5,134 nucleotides of DNA, from NCBI GenBank assembly GCA_001769925.1, contig MEPT01000088.1, forward strand, positions 6,077 to 11,210, given 5' to 3'. The translations under genes and the position numbers were made by a program. The DNA comes from Bdellovibrionales bacterium RBG_16_40_8. Its GTDB lineage: Bacteria; Bdellovibrionota; Bdellovibrionia; Bdellovibrionales; UBA1609. The notes beneath the pieces were generated by a model. That model worked only from the letters and a program-made list of their open reading frames with translations. It was not told where the DNA came from and made no database searches. Below, piece after piece: positions 1 through 5,134 of this stretch (positions are counted from its first letter, which is position 1; each line of letters opens with the position of its first letter).

Positions 1-3000
1 ATTTTTTTAAATTCTGGAGAATTAAGTGCTGCTTCAATTGCCGTTTGTAATTCATTGTATGCTTTTTCAGCCTCAAGCTGATTGTTTTCTTTTAAGGCGT
101 TTTCTATTTTTACCATGGTCATTATAATAGTGGCTCGTCTTTCAGAAGTAACAATAGCTTTTTTGATAGCTTCAGCCTTAACAGTATCGTTTTGCGCAAT
201 TTTTGAAAGTATAGATTCTGATTTTTTAAAGCCATCCATCAATGCTTTTAGTCCAGGTCCGCTGTCATTTTGTGCATATAATTCAATTAATTTCTGTACT
301 GACAAGCTGGCACCAGTCTCATCGCCAGTGCGGATTTTTGTTGAAATATCTTCTGTGATATTTTGTATCAAAACTTTATTTTCTTCGAGACGCTCTTCTT
401 CGAATTGATTACCTCTTTCTAGAATAGTCCATGGCCATGCGTACGATAGAGTGCCAGCAAAAAAAGCAAGCCAGTAGCCCATCCAAATCTGATTAAGAGA
501 TAAGTCAGTAGTTAATAAGCGAGAACCGAAAGTTAAGATAAGTGCTGCCTGCATAGTTTTTATACTACGAAAAAAACTATAGAGATAATAGCCACCAAAA
601 TTAAGATCAGGTGCTCGCTTAACTAAACTTGTTATCCAACTAAGCGCGGCTTTACCTAGAGGTTCTGTTGCGCTCCCAACTGCTAACAAGGTTCGTTCAA
701 TTTTATCATAGTTGGTTTCTGACTGAGAGCGAACTCGTTGGTATACTAAAGCTCTGCGTGGGCCAGCTGATAAAAGATGAACCATAAGGTTACCAAAAAT
801 ATCGTTACCGTGCTGTTGGGTTGTCCATAAAAAAGAATCAGGATCGTGAGCCAAAGCTTCAGGTTGACTAAAATCTGTGCGCGGGCCGACTAATATAGGC
901 AAAATCGCCACGATAGGATGGTCGTATGAAAAAGATTGCGCTGTTTGTCTGGCAACAAATTTAGATGCAGTAATTGATCGTAAAAATTCGTACTCTTCTT
1001 TACCGAAATTGCCAATGCCTTTTATGCCATCATAACCCATTTTGCTAAAACGCTGACGTAGTACTCGTAAGGTATTTTTTAACTGCCCCGATTGGCGAAT
1101 ATTTGTAGCAACTATTTGCGCCCTACCGTAGAGATCGCTCAATACATCGCTATCTATATTATCTAGAGATAGAGAATTGTTCTTTATGAGTTTTAGCATT
1201 TCAACGCGCAGACTTTCGGCAACAAGCTGCCATTTTCTACGTAAATCTTTATCTTTACCAATATTAATAAGCTCTTCTGGGGTAATTTGCCCACTTTCTA
1301 AAGCATAAAGTGTTGCGGGGTCTATCTCATTTTCTTTAGCTACAGCCAAAGTTGCAAGTGTCCAGGCAAGTATGCTGACACGGTTACGGTTTTTTTCTAT
1401 TATTTGCATTGCTTGATATTGTTTATCTCTTTTTTCAATTAATTTTTCTTTTTTCCCAAACGGATTCACATTAGAAAGCCATATTGATTCATCTTCTTGC
1501 AGCCCGATTTGTTGGCCGATTGAACTTTGCCCTTTAATGCGCTGAAATGGTTGAATGCCTTTTTGTACAGCCGCCATCATAGACTGTTTACGATATTCAG
1601 GTAGCTCTTTACCTATTGCGTGCGCAGCTAAATTACCAATTACATAAGAATCAAACCAATGCATCGCCGGTAAAATCATATAAGCGTAGGGGCGCGTACA
1701 AGTTGTCACAATTCGTTGCCAAGTTGTAAGCGGAGAAAATGCCTGAGCGTATTTAAAAAGTTTTGCTGATACTTTTTGCATGCGTGCAGAGTTCGCATCG
1801 CCGAAGTGTCGAGAAATGTTAGACCAACTATCGCTCATCCATTTCATTACCGGTGCCGAAGCCCAACCCATAACCACTATAGCTGGCCAAAGCATCATCA
1901 TTGCAGCGCCACCATAGAGAGAAGGCTTCCAATAAGGAACACCTTTATAAGTGGCCCTTAGATGACTTGGTATGATGTTTTCGTTCATCCAGTTAAGCAT
2001 CAAGGTCCACTCGGTAGGATAAAAATATGAAACGCTCTCGGCTCCTGCCCATGCAGCAAGTCCGGTGCCTGTTGTGATATAAGCAACTCGGCGCAATTTT
2101 TGCCAAGATATGCGCTTATTCCAAGGTTTTTCAGTTTGCGTAAATAGAGATTCGCCTTTCATTGCACCTAGCATAAGTTGTCTATAGGTTTTGCGGTAAT
2201 CTTGTGTGCCAGTTTCAGATTCAATTTGCGTACGTTTTTCTTCAAAAGATTTTTTTGCTTCACCGACGAGATTTTCAATTTCTTTACTTATAGCTTCGTT
2301 TTCGCGCTCTGCTTGAGTTTTGGTATTTAAAAAAGAACCAAGCCACTGGCTTATGGTGAAACGATCAACATTAGAATCATATTTTTTTGCTTGAGATTTT
2401 AATCTAAGTGTATTGGCAGTAAGACCCTTTACGTCTTCTCTTGAAATATTTTGAAAAAGAGCTCTTGTTAGCGGGTCAGAATTAGCAAGCTTATCTTGAA
2501 GTGCTTTTACATCATCGCGCGCAGTTTCATCTTTAAGAAAATCAATAATATTTTCAATTAGCGATTTATCACCAAGTGGCGTCATGCCGTCTACCATCAG
2601 AAGTCGATCTTTAAGGTCTCCTAGAGAATCGTTATAACCAACGTGGCTAGCTAGCATACTCTGAACTGAAAGTGTAATAGCGCCGCGACGAACAAGTGAA
2701 TAGATAACACTTCGATTAAATATTCCAATAAGGTCGCGTCTGCCACTTTCATTTTTATATAAAACGAGGTCACCTGCGCCTAGCAATATATGACCTTCAG
2801 CATCTCTTGGAACAATAACTGAACTCGCAGCGGCGCTTGCTTCAGATTTAGCAACCTCTTCGAGCGAAAAAGGTTTTAATCCTCGAGTAAGAAATGTGGC
2901 TTGTGTTGAGTGGCGAGTAACCGGTATTTTACTTTCAGGTAACGAGTTAAACACACGAAAAAGAGGAACAGGCGCCCGAAATTTATTTTGTAAAATAATA

Positions 3001-3479
3001 CCAATATCAAGAGCATAAATGTCGCCAGCTTCGGTAACGATAATTACGAGTTCAGAATCAGATGTTATAGCAATTGGCTTTATATCAGGGATTCTTTGAG
3101 AAGCGAGAACTTCGCCCTCTGTTATACCTTCAATAATAAAATCGTTGCCATCAACACGAAAATTAAGCTTTTCTGTTGGAACAACTGGCACTTCCCCCTC
3201 AATAGTATCAAGTCGTATGATGCGACCATCGCGCATTTCAAGTGTTTGCTTATGCATAAGAGTAGGATCTAAAATTTCTTTAGGAATTTGCGAAATATTC
3301 TTTTCAAGTAGTGCTTTTTCTAATTTATCGTAGTCACCAAGTTCTTTTGTTACTTGTGTAGCACTTGTTTTTTCAAGTAAACGCATTTGTTCGCCACGTC
3401 CGGCCCAACCCACAGTTGGCTGGCTGGCGATCGCGAGAGAAAGAATTAAGACCAGAAATAAGCGAAAGTATTTTATCAT
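1..3479 (-). CDS. Very large exported multi-pass membrane protein of unknown function, 3' end beyond window
   Basis: The frame is open for 1159 codons from the ATG at 3479 to the left edge, with no stop. I do not recognise the family. Residues 1-26 form a Sec signal peptide: a Lys/Arg n-region, the hydrophobic core FLVLILSLAIA, and possible cleavage after Ala18 (AIA) or Ala26 (GWA). Residues about 30-75 look helical. Residues about 80-260 look beta-rich, with a propeller-blade-like strand near 137-160 ending GDIYALD. Residues 387-425 are charged and helical. Hydrophobic segments lie near 464-482, 522-543 (strongest), 702-715, 975-990 and 997-1017, with weaker ones near 596-620 and 855-865. 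From about 1023 to the edge it is charged, helical and probably soluble. The signal peptide implies that the first 460 or so residues are outside the cytoplasm; the topology after that is uncertain. The gene follows the lipoprotein gene with a 3-nt gap, and AAGG lies 6 nt before the start. An envelope role is inferred; no catalytic motif was seen. Confidence 0.93.
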   Translation of the reverse strand, partial: MIKYFRLFLVLILSLAIASQPTVGWAGRGEQMRLLEKTSATQVTKELGDYDKLEKALLEKNISQIPKEILDPTLMHKQTLEMRDGRIIRLDTIEGEVPVVPTEKLNFRVDGNDFIIEGITEGEVLASQRIPDIKPIAITSDSELVIIVTEAGDIYALDIGIILQNKFRAPVPLFRVFNSLPESKIPVTRHSTQATFLTRGLKPFSLEEVAKSEASAAASSVIVPRDAEGHILLGAGDLVLYKNESGRRDLIGIFNRSVIYSLVRRGAITLSVQSMLASHVGYNDSLGDLKDRLLMVDGMTPLGDKSLIENIIDFLKDETARDDVKALQDKLANSDPLTRALFQNISREDVKGLTANTLRLKSQAKKYDSNVDRFTISQWLGSFLNTKTQAERENEAISKEIENLVGEAKKSFEEKRTQIESETGTQDYRKTYRQLMLGAMKGESLFTQTEKPWNKRISWQKLRRVAYITTGTGLAAWAGAESVSYFYPTEWTLMLNWMNENIIPSHLRATYKGVPYWKPSLYGGAAMMMLWPAIVVMGWASAPVMKWMSDSWSNISRHFGDANSARMQKVSAKLFKYAQAFSPLTTWQRIVTTCTRPYAYMILPAMHWFDSYVIGNLAAHAIGKELPEYRKQSMMAAVQKGIQPFQRIKGQSSIGQQIGLQEDESIWLSNVNPFGKKEKLIEKRDKQYQAMQIIEKNRNRVSILAWTLATLAVAKENEIDPATLYALESGQITPEELINIGKDKDLRRKWQLVAESLRVEMLKLIKNNSLSLDNIDSDVLSDLYGRAQIVATNIRQSGQLKNTLRVLRQRFSKMGYDGIKGIGNFGKEEYEFLRSITASKFVARQTAQSFSYDHPIVAILPILVGPRTDFSQPEALAHDPDSFLWTTQQHGNDIFGNLMVHLLSAGPRRALVYQRVRSQSETNYDKIERTLLAVGSATEPLGKAALSWITSLVKRAPDLNFGGYYLYSFFRSIKTMQAALILTFGSRLLTTDLSLNQIWMGYWLAFFAGTLSYAWPWTILERGNQFEEERLEENKVLIQNITEDISTKIRTGDETGASLSVQKLIELYAQNDSGPGLKALMDGFKKSESILSKIAQNDTVKAEAIKKAIVTSERRATIIMTMVKIENALKENNQLEAEKAYNELQTAIEAALNSPEFKK
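3402..3479 (-). other. Sec signal peptide of the large membrane protein
   Basis: The first 26 codons encode MIKYFR followed by an uninterrupted hydrophobic run and a polar stretch ending GWAG. This is the classic n-h-c layout. Ala16-Ile-Ala18 and Gly24-Trp-Ala26 are the two plausible signal peptidase I sites. There is no Cys, so this is not a lipoprotein signal. Its position right at the ATG supports 3479 as the true start and argues that this protein is made separately from the upstream lipoprotein. Confidence 0.8.
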
Positions 3480-3482
3480 AAC

Positions 3483-4511
3483 TTACCTTGTAATTTTTAA
3501 AATGGTTGAAAAAACAGTGTCTTCTAAATCTTTAAAGCCTTGGGTGCTGCAAGCAAGTTGTTTAAATTTAGTATTTTCGCCTTGTACATTAATCTCACCT
3601 TTTTCATTAATATTAAAAATTGGTGCGAAATTCTCAGTTTTTGTGTTTTTAGTAATTTTTTGATTAGCAATAAATTGCCCGATTGGTAAACCGCAAATTA
3701 AGGCTGAGCGCTGAGATGCATCAGATGGAGTAATTATGAAGCTCGTTTGAAAATCTAAATTGCTTTCAATATATTTTGCAAGATCTAAAGATAGTGAATT
3801 CATCTGCCAGGTGAAATCGACTAGATTAACTTGACCCAGAAATATTAATATAGACGATGTAGAAACTTGTTTATTTGGTGCTGCTACGTTATTGGCGTTG
3901 TTCGTGCTATTTACAGACGTGTCAAGATTAGCGCGGTAATCAACTGTATATATGCTATCTTCTTTTAAGGTTATTATAATATCTTCTGCTAGAGTTAAAT
4001 GTCTAGATGTCCTAGCATTTGCTGTATTTGATACCCTGATGCCGTGCTGTCTTAATTTTTCAATTTTAACAATTTTTTTATTGGCGCCACGCTCACTATC
4101 AGCATAAGTAACTTTGATAGTTTCAGTCCCAGCCAAATTTTTGCAGCTGCTGGCGTTGGTAGAAAGCGTAAGTTTTTCAGCAGTATCTCCTTCTATATCA
4201 TATTGTAAAGTTTGACATTTATGTATGTATGAAGACTTGGTGCCATTTAATGCAATATCTAAAACTCGCGCAGTTGATTTTTGTGCAGTTAAACTTAACC
4301 CCATATAGGCCGGGGCATTAATCCCTGCCTGTGGGGTGGGCTTAGAAAAGCAATTTGTACCGGTAGGGCAGTCCTGCCCATTATTGTTATATCGCCTGAC
4401 AACTTTTGGCGGTTCTGTGCTAGAACAAGCGCTTAATGCCAGAAATAAGATAATTGCTGTAACTTTATGTAATAACAAAGTTTTTTTATTTTTTTTTGGC
4501 GTAGTTAGCAT
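3483..4511 (-). CDS. Putative outer-membrane lipoprotein of unknown function
   Basis: This encodes 342 residues from ATG 4511 to TAA at 3483-3485. The N-terminus has a Lys-rich n-region (PKKNKK), a hydrophobic core (residues 17-26) and the lipobox LSAC with the lipidated Cys at 29. Ser follows at +2, which in Gram-negatives normally sends the protein to the outer membrane. The mature start is a Pro-containing linker (SSTEPPKVVRRY). Six further cysteines (48, 54, 99, 123, 273, 321) allow up to three disulfides; 48 and 54 form a tight CX5C pair. The rest looks beta-rich, with Asn/Thr/Ser-rich stretches around 190-220. I recognise no known domain. The frame stays open to a TTG at 4565, but that start has no ribosome binding site and would put 46 residues before the Cys; the ATG has GGAG 9 nt upstream. 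The gene is first in a coupled pair with the large membrane protein, suggesting a partner in the same envelope complex (inference). Confidence 0.92.
   Translation of the reverse strand: MLTTPKKNKKTLLLHKVTAIILFLALSACSSTEPPKVVRRYNNNGQDCPTGTNCFSKPTPQAGINAPAYMGLSLTAQKSTARVLDIALNGTKSSYIHKCQTLQYDIEGDTAEKLTLSTNASSCKNLAGTETIKVTYADSERGANKKIVKIEKLRQHGIRVSNTANARTSRHLTLAEDIIITLKEDSIYTVDYRANLDTSVNSTNNANNVAAPNKQVSTSSILIFLGQVNLVDFTWQMNSLSLDLAKYIESNLDFQTSFIITPSDASQRSALICGLPIGQFIANQKITKNTKTENFAPIFNINEKGEINVQGENTKFKQLACSTQGFKDLEDTVFSTILKITR
3486..3489 (-). promoter_or_regulatory. Ribosome binding site of the large gene, inside the end of the lipoprotein gene
   Basis: On the minus strand the sequence reads AAGG, then six bases (TAAGTT), then ATG at 3479. 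The site overlaps the last Arg codon (AGG) of the lipoprotein gene, and the stop codon lies inside the spacer. A ribosome finishing the upstream gene would therefore stop on top of this start, which points to translational coupling. Confidence 0.65.
4425..4511 (-). other. Type II (lipoprotein) signal peptide and lipobox
   Basis: Codons 1-29 counted from ATG 4511 give a basic n-region (Lys6, 7, 9, 10, 16), the core VTAIILFLAL and the cleavage box L-S-A-C. Signal peptidase II would cut before Cys29, leaving an N-terminal Cys-Ser-Ser. No Asp at +2 means no inner-membrane retention signal by the E. coli rule. Confidence 0.88.
4481..4497 (-). repeat. Adjacent A9 and A7 homopolymer tracts near the lipoprotein start
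   Basis: On the coding (minus) strand, nine A's (4489-4497), one T (4488) and seven A's (4481-4487) span codons 5-11 and encode most of P-K-K-N-K-K-T. Tracts of this length are prone to polymerase slippage, and a one-base change here would put the gene out of frame almost immediately. They may equally reflect Lys-rich n-region coding in an AT-rich genome. Confidence 0.9.
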
Positions 4512-4520
4512 TTGTAAAAA

Positions 4521-4524
4521 CTCC
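4521..4524 (-). promoter_or_regulatory. Ribosome binding site that decides the lipoprotein start
   Basis: The minus strand reads GGAG, nine bases, then ATG at 4511. This is a good Shine-Dalgarno site. It selects this start over the in-frame TTG at 4565, which has no comparable site upstream. Confidence 0.75.
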
Positions 4525-4538
4525 AACCAAGTAACGTA

Positions 4539-4566
4539 TTGAATTAACGTGGGGTTAGAGTACAAA
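4539..4566 (+). promoter_or_regulatory. Weak candidate sigma70-type promoter for the phosphorylase gene
   Basis: TTGAAT at 4539-4544 and TACAAA at 4561-4566 are spaced by 16 bp. Each matches the consensus hexamer at four of six positions. Initiation would fall near 4573, giving a leader of about 20 nt that just contains the ribosome binding site. In AT-rich DNA such matches arise by chance, so this is tentative. Confidence 0.25.
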
Positions 4567-4581
4567 AACCGTACCAGTACT
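4559..4581. repeat. GTAC-rich inverted/direct repeat, possible operator
   Basis: AGTAC at 4559-4563 is mirrored by GTACT at 4577-4581 across a 13-bp centre that contains a third GTAC (4571-4574). AGTAC also recurs as a direct repeat at 4576-4580, 17 bp from the first. The element overlaps the candidate -10 box and lies just before the phosphorylase ribosome binding site, where a repressor could act. The arms are only 5 bp, so chance is a real alternative. Confidence 0.35.
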
Positions 4582-4584
4582 TTC

Positions 4585-4590
4585 GGAGAG
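4585..4590 (+). promoter_or_regulatory. Ribosome binding site of the phosphorylase gene
   Basis: GGAGAG is followed by AATT and the ATG at 4595, so the GGAG core lies six bases from the start. This supports Met1 over the downstream in-frame Met9 and Met14 codons. Confidence 0.75.
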
Positions 4591-4594
4591 AATT

Positions 4595-5134
4595 ATGCAA
4601 GTAATTATAGAGCCTGAGATGTTTCTTACCTATATGAAAGGTCAAGGTAAATTACCTAAATTTGTAATACCTAAAAAAATTATTTTTAGTTATTTGCCGA
4701 TTAAATATCCCGAAGTAAAAAACTCTAATACAACAGAAAAACCAGTCTCACATAAATTTTTTGGCGCACGCTTTGACTTATTTGAAAATAAAAAAGTTGG
4801 GGTGGTGTCGCAATTTGGTTTTGGCGCACCAGCTCTTACGATCGAGCTTGAATTGTTGGTTGCAATGGGTGCTAAAGAATTTATTGGGGTGGGCACGGCT
4901 GGTAGTATTTCTAGTGAACTTAATGTTGGAGATTTCATGCTTTGCGAAAAGGCACTTCGCGGCGAGGGGGTTTCTGCTCACTACGCTTCATCTTCAGAGT
5001 ATTCGTATCCTAGCGAAAAGCTAAATCTTAATATTCGTAACGCATTTAACGGGAAAAAATTGAATTTTTATGAAGGGGCAACCTGGTCTACTGATGCGGT
5101 TTATCGTGAAACTGTCGACGAGGGGCGAAAGTAC
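4595..5134 (+). CDS. Nucleoside phosphorylase family protein (NP-I, PNP_UDP_1), 5' part
   Basis: The first 180 residues are visible; the right edge cuts the gene. Family members split the N-glycosidic bond of nucleosides in the cytoplasm, usually with phosphate, for salvage. Visible signatures are FGFGAPA (residues 74-80), an ELELLVAMGAKEFI helix-strand, the core VGTAGS (99-104), the NVGD turn (110-113), ALRGEGVSAHYA (120-131) and TWSTDAVYRET (163-173). The last two, together with the N-terminal IEPEMF and LPKFVI, recall from memory the uncharacterised spr0068-like NP-I subgroup rather than true uridine phosphorylase. Against E. coli Udp, the GDPDR phosphate loop appears absent and the phosphate-binding Arg91 position is Gly98, although the following Gly-Thr is kept. 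The substrate is therefore unknown, and a hydrolase or altered phosphate site is possible. The conserved C-terminal MExE-type motif would lie outside the window. There is no signal peptide. It is transcribed away from the envelope operon. Confidence 0.9.
   Translation, partial: MQVIIEPEMFLTYMKGQGKLPKFVIPKKIIFSYLPIKYPEVKNSNTTEKPVSHKFFGARFDLFENKKVGVVSQFGFGAPALTIELELLVAMGAKEFIGVGTAGSISSELNVGDFMLCEKALRGEGVSAHYASSSEYSYPSEKLNLNIRNAFNGKKLNFYEGATWSTDAVYRETVDEGRKY

Larger units (their letters stand above)
4512..4594. promoter_or_regulatory. Divergent intergenic region expected to hold both promoters
   Basis: These 83 bp separate the minus-strand lipoprotein operon from the plus-strand phosphorylase gene. 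Both transcription units must start here or inside the neighbouring 5' coding ends. The region contains the two ribosome binding sites, a weak plus-strand promoter candidate and a GTAC-rich symmetrical element. For the minus strand, only a poor match was seen (TTGTAC, 16 bp, TTCAAT), so that promoter cannot be placed. Confidence 0.6.

Noticed and set aside
82..408. 108-codon plus-strand open frame (also 1776-1961 and 3145-3333)
   Set aside because: All lie antisense inside the continuous 1159-codon minus-strand gene. I see no convincing ribosome binding site and the translations look like non-coding complements (Phe/Ser-rich or His/Arg-rich).
1266..1367. Possible lytic transglycosylase-like ESG motif in the large protein (residues 705-738, ending ALESGQITPEEL)
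   Set aside because: Only the short Glu-Ser-Gly matches. The expected following GLMQ-type motif and surrounding SLT fold signatures are missing, so it is most likely coincidence.
4481..4497. Plus-strand T-run as an intrinsic terminator
   Set aside because: No GC-rich hairpin precedes it and no plus-strand gene ends here; it is the complement of Lys codons at the lipoprotein start.
4336..4542. Plus-strand open frame opposite the lipoprotein start
   Set aside because: It is the antisense shadow of the lipoprotein signal peptide region; the real signal, lipobox and ribosome binding site are on the minus strand.
4512..4565. Extension of the lipoprotein to an in-frame TTG at 4565
   Set aside because: It would place 46 residues before the lipobox Cys, lacks an upstream ribosome binding site and uses up most of the intergenic region. 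ATG 4511 has GGAG at good spacing and gives a normal 28-residue signal.
4690..5024. Three open frames (two minus, one plus) overlapping the phosphorylase gene
   Set aside because: They overlap clear NP-I motifs in the true frame and have no recognisable protein features of their own.

Overview
The window is AT-rich and gene-dense. It looks bacterial and most likely Gram-negative: there is a clear lipoprotein signal with Ser at +2, a very large Sec-exported membrane protein, and clear Shine-Dalgarno sites. The lineage cannot be fixed from the sequence. A Bdellovibrionota-like or other low-GC proteobacterial-type genome is a guess only.

Layout. Three real protein genes fill nearly the whole window. 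Positions 1-3479 on the minus strand hold most of a very large gene whose 3' end runs off the left edge (1159 codons visible, no stop). It encodes an exported, multi-pass membrane protein that I do not recognise. Directly upstream on the same strand, 3483-4511 encodes a 342-residue lipoprotein, also unrecognised. The lipoprotein stop codon and the start codon of the large gene are separated by one triplet, so the two are almost certainly one translationally coupled operon, read leftward. After an 83-bp divergent intergenic region, 4595-5134 on the plus strand is the 5' part of a nucleoside phosphorylase-family (NP-I, PNP_UDP_1) enzyme, cut by the right edge.

How they work together. The lipoprotein and the large membrane protein are both envelope proteins. 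The arrangement suggests a cell-envelope assembly in which a lipid-anchored, possibly disulfide-bonded partner works with a large membrane subunit. This is inferred from gene order and export signals only. The nucleoside phosphorylase-like enzyme is cytoplasmic, is transcribed the other way and need not be functionally related; the two units only share an intergenic region. That region carries a small GTAC-rich symmetrical element that could be an operator.

I see no tRNA, rRNA, insertion sequence, CRISPR array or attachment site. No stretch over 300 bases lacks a gene. The most notable content is the uncharacterised lipoprotein/large-membrane-protein pair. Next come the apparent loss of the usual phosphate-binding residues in the phosphorylase homologue and the A-tracts at the start of the lipoprotein gene.
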